A stretch of DNA of 64,000 nucleotides from Agapetus fuscipes. Lineage: Eukaryota; Arthropoda; Insecta; Trichoptera; Glossosomatidae. Of the stretch, positions 46,001 through 57,495 are shown one piece after another (position 1 is the stretch's first letter; each line of letters begins with the position of its first letter). A model generated the notes under the pieces. That model made no database searches, was not told where the DNA came from, and saw nothing but the letters and a program-made list of their open reading frames with translations. The translations under genes were made by a program, and so were the position numbers. The stretch is from NCBI GenBank assembly GCA_951799405.1, contig OX637350.1, forward strand, positions 9,223,852 to 9,287,851, read 5' to 3'.

Positions 46001-47063
46001 CATGGGAATTGTAAAAACGAAAACTTTGGCTAGAAATTATTTTTTTTGGTTAGGGATGAATACAGAAATTGAGAAAACAGTGAGAGAATGTACACAATGT
46101 GCAAGGAATATGGGATCTCCAGATAAAGTCGAGTTGAAAAGTTGGCCGGTAGAACAACATATTTGGAAAAGGATACATTTAGATTTTTTCGGGCCGCTAG
46201 CAGGAAAATATTTTTTAGTCGTAGTAGACGCAGCATCAAATTGGATAGATGCTGTAAAAGTTGATAAAATTGATGCAAGGCATACAATTAGAGAGTTGAA
46301 GAGAATATTTTCAGTGTTAGGTATTCCAAGTTGCATTGTAACGGATAATGGGACGGCATTTACATCAGTAGATTTTCAAAGGTTTTGCAAAAATTTAAAT
46401 ATTAAGCATTTAACTTCAGCAGTAAATCACCCAGCGTCAAACGGTTTGGCGGAGAATACGGTAAAAACAACAAAAAGTTTTTTAAAAAAATTTATGAAAA
46501 ATGGTATGTTTCCTAACGATTATGAAGATAAGCTTTTGGAATTTTTAGTAGATCATAGAAATGCACCATCATTAGCAACAGGGATGGAGCCGAGCGTGCT
46601 TATGATAGGTAGAAAAATAAGATCCATTTTTGATACAGTAGTGCCTGGGGAGAAATCATTTAAAAAGACGGGGAGAAAGGTATGTGTTTTTAAAAAGAGA
46701 AATCAGGAAAATCAACAAAGGAATTACAGGGGAAGAAAGATTAAAGGACTATTCAGAATTGGACAAAAGGTAATGACTAAGGATTTCAGAAATGTAGGGA
46801 AGTGGGTTCCATGCATTATATTTAAAACATTGGGAAACAGGATTTACTTGGTAAAAGCTGGAAATCAGATTTGGAAAAGACATCATGATCAGATTTCCGG
46901 AAGAAAGGTGTCTTGGGAGGATGAGTCTGACAATGACCTGGGGTTGGGTCAGCTGTTGGATGAGGCAGGACAGATCTCTAATGACTCGGGTGTTTCCAGG
47001 TTCCAACCATGGTCGGAGCGCCTGCGTCCGAGGGGGGAGAACCGCCTGCGGTACCCAAGATGA
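43077..47063 (+). CDS. gag-pol: Gag-Pol polyprotein, Ty3/gypsy retrotransposon
   Basis: The protein is 1,328 residues from the first in-frame ATG at 43077; the open frame reaches upstream to 43047 but without an ATG. Gag occupies about residues 1-275 and has two CCHC zinc knuckles at about 233-246 and 258-271. The protease active site DTGSG starts at D305. RT has the FMDD catalytic box at 592-595. RNase H shows T-D-A-S-D with D741. Integrase has the zinc site H972, H975, C1005, C1008 and the catalytic triad D1036, D1090, E1126, with 35 residues between the last two. A Y-L-V...R-H-x-D-Q motif near the C-terminus resembles the GPY/F module. All key residues are present and there is no stop or frameshift, so it looks functional. 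Gag and Pol are one frame with no recoding site needed. No env follows. Confidence 0.95.
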   Translation: MEGTLRSLSPFCHRTGDWDVFRLRLDQVLILYDEKFLTEERRRAVLLSSLTRETFQTVSDLCFPKKISEAKFEELIDIIGGHCGVKKNIFEYRESFYSCKQLETESIKDYIARLKKIAVDCKFENRLEANLKDIFLIGIRQNKIKQRIFLKAMELKLSECVELARTMEHLCGQNNSESINLMSSCNSRDSTETRKSRDRQRNSEIKRNNSNDSKKSIFRHASISSDRNNNYKCFNCGKFGHKQNACKFLNKNNNNIKCFKCNKSGHYANKCKFRRINTIMAINEMDGPIFLNVKVNDTDLKMILDTGSGVTIIPWHIFNEHFSNIKLEHCDLKLSSYDGTQLQVKGRKYMRVEYQGSKEYIEIIVVYKGSSSLLGRNFLNTFKINSFNVSDNIYSVGNNNTNYNADFFSSMRKKYPAVFESKAGTFKNFEAEIEVIKDFKAKFVNPRPIPFNLRIRVEKEIDRMLQEGIIEKVETSEMASPIVIVKKKNDEIRICADFKNTLNPMLKKIKYPLPRVEDLINRVNGAKFYAKLDLRNAFSQIRLSEESRNLCVISSPFGLFRYKVLPFGLTTSPAIFSRALYSAIQGLDAIAFMDDLLIYGNTLQELEKATEEVIKRLERSGFSVNLQKCEFGLTEVEYLGFQISRDGVKPLQHKVEAIKNLKTPSDISEVRSFLGAINYYRIFIRDLASVLQPLYKLLEKGAKFSWTKECQLAFDKVKAILVSDRILVHYNPELPVKVITDASDQGLSAIICHQYENGLERPIAYASRTLSNTEKKYSILDKEACAIIFALKKFFQYIYGRQFILVCDNKPLVHILGEHKNIPILAANRLQRYALILQGFDYTIEYVPSKDNKADFLSRLPMSSTDNEGEDNIEIINEINIEDVEREFLNCIAVETNLNVECIKKASRNDKVICEIKEYLKTGWPNKSKMTNGLVKWWFLREKLSESNDCLFYENRLVIPLALREDILKFIHKSHMGIVKTKTLARNYFFWLGMNTEIEKTVRECTQCARNMGSPDKVELKSWPVEQHIWKRIHLDFFGPLAGKYFLVVVDAASNWIDAVKVDKIDARHTIRELKRIFSVLGIPSCIVTDNGTAFTSVDFQRFCKNLNIKHLTSAVNHPASNGLAENTVKTTKSFLKKFMKNGMFPNDYEDKLLEFLVDHRNAPSLATGMEPSVLMIGRKIRSIFDTVVPGEKSFKKTGRKVCVFKKRNQENQQRNYRGRKIKGLFRIGQKVMTKDFRNVGKWVPCIIFKTLGNRIYLVKAGNQIWKRHHDQISGRKVSWEDESDNDLGLGQLLDEAGQISNDSGVSRFQPWSERLRPRGENRLRYPR

Positions 47064-47163
47064 AAGAAGATGAAATTGTATAAGATATAATTTTTATTGA
47101 TATAATATGTTATAATGATAAGTATGATAAGTATGATATAATGTAATGTAGATTCGTCATTTA

Positions 47164-47173
47164 GTGAGGGAGG
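47164..47173 (+). other. Polypurine tract
   Basis: GTGAGGGAGG immediately precedes the 3' LTR; it would prime plus-strand synthesis. Confidence 0.75.
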
Positions 47174-47406
47174 TGTAATGTATAATTATGATATGATTAT
47201 TTAGAGTAGGTAATATCATATATAAGGTAATGTATTATTGTAATATAATATTATTAGAGATTATTATTGCTTCACTGAGCAGTCTGGTTTTGTCTCTCGC
47301 CTTGTAAACACTGAAATGGAATAATACATCACATTGAAACCAAGACTCATCTGTTCGTCTGATTGATATCCCCCATCCACAATAAACATCCCCAAAATAC
47401 ATCACA
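47174..47406 (+). repeat. 3' LTR
   Basis: 233 bp, identical by eye to the 5' LTR, followed by the GAAAC duplication. Confidence 0.95.
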
Positions 47407-47411
47407 GAAAC

Positions 47412-48185
47412 TTATTGTATTTTTTTCTTGACGATTTTTTTGCCAAGAAGACGAGAGGTACTTGGTCATCATCATCATCAATGGAACAATGTTGTTTGAT
47501 GAAAAGAACGGCACAATTTAAGTCTTTTTTTTATATACAAGCAACGAGTATCAAATTTCACAGCTTTTATTTTTATTATTTTAAATGTTTAAATTTAGAT
47601 CCATATATTTATGAAGTTACATATAATACTTTTTGTAAATTCACATTTCATAGCACAAAAGATCAAGTTTGAAAAACGCTACTGTTGCGAAAAATAAATA
47701 GAAAGGCATTCGTACAGCGAGTATGAAACCAAAATAATAAAATGAGATGAAAATATATGATGTTCTACAACGAAATCGGATTTAATAAGAGAAAGAGAGA
47801 GAGAGGGTAAAATAAAAGTGGAATATTATATTGAAACACGGCACTCGACTCGGAACACGGAAGAAATTCGTTCTTTCCCATAAACACACTCGCAAGAATC
47901 ATGAAAATGTATTATGAGGATATTATTCTAACATTGTGAGAGTGTTCAAATAATATTCACCAATAGACGAGTGAGAGATTTTTTTCACATAATATGAAAT
48001 TTGGATTCGTATCTTACTTTATGTGGCGTATCAATATCACACATGAGCAGATAGAGAAAAACGCCATCTCCAGATTGGAGCAAAAAGTAATAAAAATAAT
48101 GCGACATAAATGTCAAAAGACGAATGTTGTGCTTTACAGGAAATGTTAATAGAATTGTATAATCAAATAACAAACAAACATTTGT
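47412..48185. other. No recognisable feature
   Basis: AT-rich; short (ATC)n at 47468 and (GA)n at 47791-47806. Confidence 0.4.
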
Positions 48186-48530
48186 CGGTGCTATGGCCAC
48201 GGCGGTCAAGACGCTTGTTCAGCTAGCGTGTTTGGTTCAGATAACGTTGGTTCGAGCCACGGCTGGCCCCTTTGACCATAACATTGACCCTGGTTCAGAT
48301 GTCGTTGCATGCACACAAGCTTCTGCTTTCGCGTGAAGACAACAGGCCAAGCAAAATAGGTTGGTGAATTGCATTCCTCTTCACAAATTTATTAAAAAAA
48401 AAAACAATTTCGTAATTTTTTTCCTCAGTTAAATTGTGCTATTTGACGTGATTAAAGCGCTGCTGACGATGCCTGTTGCAGTTGTGGGTGAAACATCCAT
48501 AAAATAAAGTCTGTGTGCACGGCTACGAAG
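48186..48530 (+). mobile_element. tRNA-like SINE of a further family
   Basis: A box-like TGGCCACGGCGG at 48194-48205 and B box-like GGTTCGAGCCA at 48249-48259 have tRNA-like spacing. The body that follows contains 'gatgcctgttgcagttgtgg' and 'gtgaaacatcc'. No second copy is visible in the window, so the 3' limit is approximate. Confidence 0.45.
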
Positions 48531-51500
48531 TTTATAATGTCCGACTATAATGATTGTTTTTTTAATACAAGTCATATTAAATATCTATCGTACTTTTGGA
48601 CTCAAAAATCCGTTAATGTTTTGCTCTCATCATTTTGATTGCTTCCTTTACAAATTCAAATTAATTAATTACCCGGAAAAATCCCAATTTCATTGAAGGA
48701 CTCTATTAACCGGTGTACATCAATTCATTAATCATTTTCGCTACGTCACTTGGTACATGAATTACTCCATTGGGCGGACACCTTCACATAAACTTCATTT
48801 ATATCGAAACAATCAAATTACCTCAGATAGATGGTGGCTTGCATAATTTTATCTGGGAGCTTCGTCCGAAAATCAAAATTTAATTAAATGTTTACTGAGG
48901 TTAATATTTTTCAGCAGGCACTGTTTTTGGTGCGGTGGGAGTGATGAAATTAGTTGATCAAATTTATTGGTTCAACATTTATGGACTTTTCCATCAGGTA
49001 ACATAAATTTAGGTATATACAGTTACGAAGTACATTGAATATCTCCATGAGTCACATAGATTTCCTAGTGGCTTGTATTTATATTTGATTGTTTATATTT
49101 CTACAAAATTAAGCAATATTAAAGTCAAAACGGGTATTTTTTTTCTAGACGTAGACGGTTTGTATTTCTTATGATGAAAGAGTAAACCTTTTGTTTTTTT
49201 TTTTTTGCTTCCTAAAATCAAAAAAATCCTTTGAAGTAATCTTTGTCTGCCAATACAGCTTTACGCTTGATATTAACATTGCGTAAATTTACCTCTTTCA
49301 CAAAAATAGAAAATAATCTATAAAAACTTTACCACTCACTAAGATGCTGTTTTATATTCCATACATGTTTTTATCTATCTATGCAATTGTGGGAAATTCA
49401 AGTGACGTTTTATATTTTATAGGATATTTTACTGCCTTAAGTAATGAAGAGGAACCTTAAATAAAAGTAAATTTCTGATACAAACAAATTAAATGACTGG
49501 ACAACCTCTAGCAGTGTTATTCAAAAAACATTAACCCATAGCTGATACATGAGTCATCGTTTTTTCGTACGCAGAACTCAGTCTAGACAGGACATTTGCC
49601 ATGATTTTGCTGCGTATGAATTCCACCGTAGATGAATATCTTTGAACATAGGACATCAGACAAAAATCAAAATTAGATGTGATTTCAACCTTTCAAATCA
49701 AGGATTTGGTTGCATACACGTAAATCAGCTGATGTACATTATATTTCCTGTTCAACTTCCATCATATTTTTACTCACTTCCGATAAATATTTAACCGAGG
49801 GCCTTACCAGAATAAAGCAATTAAATATTGATTGGAGGTTGGTGCAACAGGCCCTAAGTAATGTAAAAGTATGTGAGGCAAATGTAGAATACGCTGTGAT
49901 GATCCACTTTAACACACTGAATTTAATATCTTAAATTGCCGGACTGGATTGGAGGATAGGAGGAGTGAGTGAGGAGAGAGGGGTGCTGAAACATAAATCA
50001 GTTTTGCGACACAAATCATAATCTACGCGAAAATAAAGCCGTATTATCAAAGTTGCACGCAGCTCGGAACGACGAAAATTTGCATACTAATAAAATATTA
50101 AAGCTGTTCCAACAAAAACTCATTTTTATTTATGTAAGCATTATTATTATTATTATTATTAAGCATACAAAATGGATAAAAAATCCAATACTGGGAAGAG
50201 AAAAATTATTTGAGATTTATTGTAGAAATGAGATACTGTTTCAAATAAATTTGAGGATTAATTATACAAGCTAAGGTATTTGCACCAAATTTATCTTACT
50301 ATACGACAAAGAATACAAGAAGTTCTAGGAATGGAAAAAGTTATCGAATGACAAAGTAAAGATATACGAACCATACAGTAAAAAAGGACAAAGTTCTGTA
50401 AAGACTTGAGATAGGTGAGTCCTTAATTCGATACTTAGTAAATATTAAAATTCCACGAAGCCCTTTGAAATCTGTCAATGATATGGAGTAAATGATATGT
50501 ATTTTTTTAAACCAGTATAAATGAATATAAAAGGTCATGCATCGTACGTACAACAAACATTAACCTACTTTGTTTCTATGAAGTTTTTAAAAAAAGTCTA
50601 CAATATACGTTCAATAAGAATTTAAAATGCTTTTACTTGTTTTTCCTAAAAAAATATAGAAGTTGTGCAAAAGCTTTGAAAAAAAACACGCAAGAAATGA
50701 AAAGTCAAAATAATCTAATTTTCTCGGAAAATGTTTGATGGTAAATATAGCTGAGGAAGTTTGTTCAAAAGATACTTTGACTCTTAGCGATCACACACGC
50801 ACACTAGTGCTATAGTTTCACATGTTTGGCGAGATGTGGCAGAGCAAACAGCAAATCAACGCTTGGAGGAGTCTGGATCCTTGGACAGAAGCCAACGCCC
50901 ATAAGCCTTTCACTTAACACAGACTATATTTCAATTAACGAAAATATACTTAGTGCTTACGTAAACTGGAGCGATCCTCCCCTTCTCTACCACCCCAACT
51001 AGCCTCATCCCCCCCGCTTCCGCCACCCTGCCTAACGCAAAAACAACCCGTGGAAAAAGTCCACATAAAAGACCATTGTTTTCGAACGAAAATTATTTAC
51101 AAAAACAGCAACGAATTTGAATACCGGGCCCGCGATAAAAACGACCTTTATTTTATGGTGAAAAAATAAGTTTTTATGGCGACATCTTTTTTGTGCGTTT
51201 TTTTTTTAGATAGGGATCACCTATTAATAATCTTTTGTCATACTATTATTACGACCCGCCTTATTGTCTTTCTTGACATTGTTGTTTGCAACATAAAATA
51301 TTCGTTATTACAGTTTTTAAAATAACGTAAAAAATGGTTTTAATTTTTTAATTTATTACGCTGTATAAAAAACAATTGTTGGAGGAAACTTTGTTTAAAA
51401 TGAGTATTAAAAAACTTAATTGCGGAAAATTTCAAAGTTTTCAATATTACTTCAATTTTGTAATCAATAAGTAATGAAATACCTACAGCGACATCCACTG

Positions 51501-54139
51501 AACACGTTATTATCCGTACAAAATTGATATTAATAATCATGTTTTTCATAAAAACATGAGCATGTAAACATACCACTATTGAAATAAGAAGACCTCTTTT
51601 TTATTTTTGGTTAGGGTTCAAAATAATTTATTATACCCTTCATACATTAAACAGATAGATAGCACGCAACCAAAACGATCCTTATAAGAATATTGATAGA
51701 AAATCTATGCGTTTTTGTGGAAAACACGAAAAAACGCACTTGGCCGATAGATTATCCTCAGGCCATCAATTGTAAAGGAAAAATATCCTATTAGATCTTT
51801 CGGGCTAATAATTTCACTCAAGGAACAATACTGGGTTACATTCTATTGTCATGCTTCGACTCGTTAGGCGTAGCAGCGTAGAGCCTTCACAATGGGAGTA
51901 TACACGTACCTACCCGTATAAAAATGGAGCACAACGCATTGAAAATATGCATAGAAAGAATTTCCCTGCGACCTTATCTTGTTGGAAAATGTTTTGTTGT
52001 TTGAAATTGCACGCGAACGTGGTTTTGTGTTATTTTTGAGTTTTCTTTTTTTCCATACAATGCAATTACAATGATAAAAATGCATTGAATGTAAAATTAC
52101 GACGAAAAATGTACACTCTACAATTTAGTTTTTTCATTCGTGTATAAAGAAACAGAACTTTAAAAACTTTAATATATGAGCAAAATTTAGAATATAAAAA
52201 TGACATTTATGATTTCAAGTTTTTTTTGGTTTGAATAAAACTAATGAAAATTTATATAGATGTACAAACAAAACGAAAAATTCAAGAAGATCCTAAAAAC
52301 GTAATTTTAAAGTGGATTATATTGTAAAACAAATTTTTGAAGATATTTTTTACCAATTTTTAGAAAGTTAAAAATATTACAACATCAAGCTTTTTAGTTC
52401 AATTTTGTAGATAAAAAATTTAAACAATAATTTGCACTCGTTGAGGCTGAATTGTACCCAACAATAGTAAATAGCTTCAAGTGTATTAATATAACAATAA
52501 GGAAAGGATTTCAGCACTAAAATGCTGTCGGCTTCTCCTCTCAGTATAAAATTAAACGTCTTCACTCAACCATGGCGATTATTTAAGAAAAATGTATAGA
52601 AACAAAAAATGACACTTGGAGCATTGCTTTTATTTTCATATTTTTTGGTGAACGCTATGGTAAGGATTTCACGTAAAGTTGTATTCTGCAGTTGAGATCT
52701 ACGTGAGTAAGCAGTGCTACGTCATTTTAAATGAAACAGCGCTTTAAACTTCTCCAAGGCACAATACTTTTGTAATAAAACTGAGTGCTATTCTTGTGCC
52801 CGCATTAAAAGGAAGATTACAAAAAAAGAAGAAATTCCTTTTCACTCGTGAATCATAACTGTATAGTGTATACCTACATACGAAACTTCGTAATTCTTTA
52901 CAAAATAAATAGGATTAAATTTTTTTTATTAAATTTTATTTTTACTTTTCACATACAACTGTAAACTGTACCTACGTTCAAAGGTATAGTTTTCATAAAC
53001 AAAAAAAATCTGTTTGATTCTTCTTTAAAATTCATGAAAAATTAACGTTTAATAAATCATTGCTTTCTTGAAAAACATTTTTTTAAATAGTCATGAAAAA
53101 TTTGAAACCCAAAAGAGTTTCTGATACTGCAGAGACATTACTGAAAATATTTTTTACTGGACATTTCTATATAAATAAATCTTTATAAAAAAATCATTAT
53201 AAAAAACCAGTATCTAAATCTAGTTTATTATTATTATTATTCTATTTTTTTACTAAAATTTGAAAATACATGTTTATTTCAAGTGGGTAGCTTAGCTTTT
53301 ATGTAGAATTTATATAAATCTGATGTATTAGCGTTCCCCTAATGGACGATCCGTCAGGCTTTCGGGGCACTTGCTCTGGCATGGCGCCAACTCTACAATA
53401 AAAACCATTCTGATTTCACTAATGACGATGCCGGAAAACCGACCGCAAGCGTTGTCTTTCAGAGTATAATCATGTACAATTGATTTCATTTCTATCGTAT
53501 TGGAGTTCAATGAATAACCGCTGAGTGATAGTCAAATGTTCTGCAATATGCTTAACTTTCTTTTGACTAAATTTGTGAGTAAAAATGTATAATGAGTACA
53601 AGACAAAGCTAGAGAAGACGTGCTGAACGTTTAAGATATTTAAAGGTTTTTTTTTCATTTTCCAAAGAAAGGCAAAAAAGGATAAAGTTATCTGGATGCT
53701 CTCCAAAACAATAAGTATAACCATAATAAATGAAACCTAATGAAGGTAATGAAATGTCGTTATACAACACTAATATACACATCAGCACGCAACTCAAAAA
53801 TATTGATTTGTAGAAATCTATTCAAATCTACAGGTCTATAGTAATATTTTTTGTGAAATACAGCCATGTTTTTAATAACGTCATCTTGACGAGAAATCAA
53901 TGTTATTAACTCATTGTTATGATGGAAAACCAAAATAATATTACATGTTTAGTATCGGTTAAAGTAAAATAATATTAAACAATCAATTGTACACGTTTAC
54001 AATGCCACCACAACTAAATTTCTAAACGTACACTTGTACCAATTTATGCAGGTACGTACGTCACTAGTGTGCTTTTCTACACCGCCGGTGGTAACATTTA
54101 ATTGCGATCGTGGGAGCAATCTCGTTTCACACGCCCTCT
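48531..54139. other. 5.6 kb with no recognisable gene or repeat copy
   Basis: Mostly AT-rich. 48640-48910 is a more balanced block with 'aaattaattaattacccgga', possibly conserved non-coding. 49950-50050 and 50930-51060 are GC- or pyrimidine-richer. 50141-50161 is (ATT)n. 52620-52690 ('ttttttggtgaacgctatgg') is an arm of the palindromic family. No coding signal seen. Confidence 0.35.
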
Positions 54140-54240
54140 ACGCTGCGGTGCTACGATTTGGTGCTACGCAGCTACTTTTGGTGCTACGCATCTACTTTTT
54201 GGTGCTACGAACCTATGAATTGATTTTGCAGAGCTACAAC
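54140..54240. repeat. Short tandem repeat of 'ttttggtgctacgcagctac'
   Basis: About four units of 20-24 bases sharing GGTGCTACG. A related 'ctgctacgcagcttcaattt' recurs at 55154. Confidence 0.65.
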
Positions 54241-54485
54241 TAAATATAAAGATTGACCATACAGAACTTGACTATCTAGGTTCTAGAAAGATATTTTTTA
54301 ATGTAATAAAGCAACGACAAATTGAAACGAAGCTTAAATTTTATGCAACGTTTTATTTCTAGAAGATACTGAGATAACACTTACAACATTGTTTGTAGAT
54401 ACACCTTGACGATATGCATCTTCGATTTAAAAACGCAACGCAACTTTATACTACAATTTTTTTATATAAATTATAAAATAAGTCA

Positions 54486-54832
54486 TTGCCTGTTTATTTG
54501 GATAAATTCATAATAAGAAATAAGGATGTAACGATTATAGATGTACATAGCTATGACACTAGAGGGAAAAATGATTTAAGAAAGTTAAAAGTAAGAACAG
54601 TGAAATATGACAGAGGAGTTGAGCACAGAGGATTTGATGAATATAATAAAGTACCAGCGGAAATCAAGCAAACTAGTGACGTAATTAATTTTAAGGAGAA
54701 AGCTGTCAGGTTCCTACTTGCACAGCGCCTCTGACATAACTGTTTTTGTTTTGACTTGATATGTAATTGTTTAAATTAGCATTATTTTGCTACAATAAAA
54801 AAAAAAAAATAATAATAATAAAATAAAATAAA
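54486..54832 (+). mobile_element. LINE-F: CR1/L2-like RT C-terminus with AT-rich tail
   Basis: The frame to 54732 reads H-S-Y-D-T-R-G-K-N-D-L-R, then K-V-R-T, then Y-N-K-V-P-A-E-I-K, then F-K-E-K-A-V-R-F-L-L. This matches the HSYNTRxKxDL...LPxxI...FKxxLKxxLL ending of CR1/L2/Jockey-type LINE proteins. Stop at 54732-54734; tail of (AAT)n and (AAAAT)n at 54797-54832. 5'-truncated. Confidence 0.7.
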
Positions 54833-54833
54833 A

Positions 54834-54857
54834 ACTAAGCTACACATATAGTGTTTT
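54834..54857 (-). mobile_element. tRNA SINE-T, terminal scrap
   Basis: On the minus strand 'acactatatgtgtagcttag' is identical to the end of the complete SINE-T (34079-34096 region). It is about 24 bases. Confidence 0.5.
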
Positions 54858-54890
54858 TTTTTTTATACTTAAATGTTATTTATTGCTCGT

Positions 54891-55150
54891 ATTCCTTGCC
54901 TTATAGGTTGGTACGAGGCTGACCACCCATACTGTAAAAAATGGTTCACTTTGCCAATGTCACCCCTGTTTCAGGAAATGTCGGCAAGAGTTGCAGGACT
55001 TATGTTCATTTGAGGTTTGGATTTTATTTGTAAGTACACAATCAGCATTTGTAAGCACGAACTACACGTGTTTGTTTGTGGGCATACATCTGAGAGCTTT
55101 GAATGAATATATCCTTGCAACTTAGATTATTATTATTATTATTATTATTA
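54891..55150 (+). mobile_element. LINE-A 3' segment, full length, (ATT)n tail
   Basis: Begins 'attccttgccttataggttg'; same subfamily as 4641-4888 and 61560-61797. The tail is (ATT)n instead of (GATTA)n. Confidence 0.88.
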
Positions 55151-55734
55151 AGTGAACTGCTACGCAGCTTCAATTTGATGCTACGCTTCTTTATCCGTTC
55201 GGTTTGTTTCACATCAGGTATGTGAAGCCCCATACACGAAAACAATAGTAAAATTTAATAGGACTATGGCCGGCGATTTCGCGGCTTCTATGGTTGCTTG
55301 GAAGGATATTTTCGTAGAAGAGTTTCCTCTGAGGAACATTTTTGTGTACAGGAAATATTTTTGTTATCTCACTGGTGCACACTTTTTATGATCACTCAAA
55401 AAATTGAATTTTTGTGGATGATGGTACATTTTCCGCAAAAAAAGAGTAATTTAAATGCTTAAGTGTTAGATAGGATTAGTATACAGTATACGTTAAGTAA
55501 GTTTAAAAAAAAAACTTTTTTAGGTTAAAAACTGACTAATGGTTTAAAAAAAATTCTAAGTTTATAATAAGGAATAAAACTGCATCTTTTTTTTGTCACA
55601 AAGCAAGAATAATAAAAAAAAAAAAAGTGGAATGAAAAAATATTTTCCGGCTACGACTTCACATTGTCATGGCAAAAAAATGTAGGTACAATTTTCGGAC
55701 ATACAGCATTTATACGAATAACGTAAGTATGAGG

Positions 55735-55960
55735 GATCGGTATAGCCCCCGGTTACAGATTACCTGGACGGGGGCTACGATAAATCACCCCCGTAGAGGC
55801 GTAGCACCCCTTGGGGGCGTAGCCTCACCCCCCAAAGACAGTTCACCCCTCCGGTGGTGATAGGCTCACTCTAGAAACCCGTTAAGCCCGTCCGTCGTAA
55901 ATCAAATTCTCGAACGATTTGCGTGGCGGTCTAAATTTGAATTGTACCTGTGTACTTTAT
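55735..55960. other. GC-rich island with internal CCCC/GGGG repeats
   Basis: Against an AT-rich background it contains repeated 'gggggctacgataaatcacc', 'cgtagcaccccttgggggcg' and 'tcaccccccaaag' words, some capable of pairing. It has a short open frame on the plus strand but nothing recognisable. The nature of the island is unknown. Confidence 0.35.
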
Positions 55961-56467
55961 ACAGCAATAGGTGTGAGGGCGAATCACTGTTTTGTGGGCA
56001 ACGATTGGAAGAAATATAATTCAAAGAAAAATATTTTAATTTGCTTTTCAGTAGATTAATAGTGTATTTTTTCAGGCATTTTGATTAGCGCTTTACTTTT
56101 TCTAATTTTATACAATTTCGTTGACAAATTTGGTCTTAACAGTTTTAGATTATCATTAAATTTAAAATGTACATGTATTTTTTTTTTAAAAGTGGGCTGA
56201 GAAATGCTGAAGAAAGAAGCAAAGAATACCAAATGCACCAAACCAAAAAAAGGTAAGCTTTTTACATGCAGAACTTCACCTTAAACTTACTGTTTTTTTC
56301 AAGACAAGACAAGTGCCGATAAAAAATTCAACAGATAAATGGGGGATAATCTCTAGGGTGTCATTGCGCCAAGCGTTAGGCCTTAATATTTACCATATCT
56401 TTTCAGTTGCTCCATCTTTTCACATCTTGAGGTACCCCATACTTGGTTTAAAAATAGGCATTCACTT
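55961..56467. other. No recognisable feature
   Basis: 'cttgaggtaccccatacttg' at 56427 may be a solitary end of the palindromic element. Otherwise AT-rich. Confidence 0.35.
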
Positions 56468-56618
56468 TACCACCGCAAGTACAAAACCAAATTTGAGCTC
56501 CACCAGTGCGTTTTTGAAAAAAATATTAAAAGCCAAACGCACGAAAGAGGCGCTGTCATACTCTTTATACATTTTCGTCGCTATTTTATGGTTGATTTTA
56601 TTTTGTATACTTGAGGTA
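56468..56618. mobile_element. Palindromic MITE-like element
   Basis: 'taccaccgcaagtacaaaac' at the left faces 'ttttgtatacttgaggta' at the right. The centre is 'gaaagaggcgctgtcatact'. The minus-strand frame across it is a by-product of the palindrome. Confidence 0.7.
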
Positions 56619-57335
56619 CAGGTTGTTATGAAGCAAACGCTAACATAAAAAATCATTGCGTGGTTTCTTCAGAAGCAAATAATATAAGCTCAGCTTTTAG
56701 GTAATACAGAGTTTCAAAAGAAGTTTCAGTTTGATTGTTGTTTACAAGAACCGTCACCAAAGATAATTAGTGCTATTCAGAGTCGTCTGTACAATCACTT
56801 TTTTAAGATTCACTATGAATTTCATTCATTTACTTAAAAATAACAACAATCCGTTACCATAAAGGGAATCTAGAAGCCATTGAACTTTCTTCTTCCTTTT
56901 ATGTATTTTATTCAATGCTGCACTCTGGATACTGAATACTTACTAAGTAAGGTAAGGATTACTATGTTTGTCTCTGAATAGCAGTGAACACGTGTACATT
57001 ATTTTCTTCACACAATTACAGTGATAATTACTTGAGAATATTCCGCGAGCTGCAAATTTGAATGTATCATTTAATTCGGGCTGAAATGGGCCATTCACAA
57101 GATATTATAAAGGAAATTTCTGGAAAATAATAATAAAGTATCCAGATTTTAACAATTTCCTCGCGCTCTGCCTGCTTCTCTCGGAGTAATAACGTTGTTA
57201 GCTACTCATTATCATCGATTCCTCCTTGTTTCGTTTTCTCTTCTTTTCCAAACAGCCTTATTCTCAATATTTATCGCTCGCTTTTCATTTACACCCCTTT
57301 TATTTTCATAAAATATTGTGTTATACAAGGGAACA

Positions 57336-57495
57336 GCACCCCAAGTACAAAAATTAAAATTCAAACATGAACCATATCCTTTCACCAATAGTACATGCAA
57401 ACTAAAACGCTTAATAGGAGCGCTGTATTACTTTTCCTGCATTTCGAGGTAAGCATCATGGTTGTGTTTTGGCGTAGAGTTATAAACTAAGGATA
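57336..57495. mobile_element. Palindromic MITE-like element
   Basis: The left side is 'caccccaagtacaaaaatta' with 'acatgaaccat'. The centre is 'aataggagcgctgtattact', and the right side is 'catcatggttgtgttttggc' to 'aaactaaggata'. Confidence 0.65.

Larger units (their letters stand above)
42367..47411 (+). mobile_element. Complete Ty3/gypsy-type LTR retrotransposon with target duplication
   Basis: The 5,035-bp element (42372-47406) is flanked by the 5-bp duplication GAAAC (42367-42371 and 47407-47411). Both LTRs are 233 bp, begin TG, end CA, and look identical base for base. Between them lie a primer binding site, a 440-bp leader, one Gag-Pol reading frame and a purine tract. Domain order PR-RT-RNaseH-IN places it in Ty3/gypsy. 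Two CCHC knuckles, the integrase style and a single ORF without env suggest the Mag clade, which I infer from memory of that group. Confidence 0.95.

Noticed and set aside
56313..56648. A 111-codon plus-strand frame
   Set aside because: It overlaps a palindromic element, and the opposite-strand frame there mirrors it.
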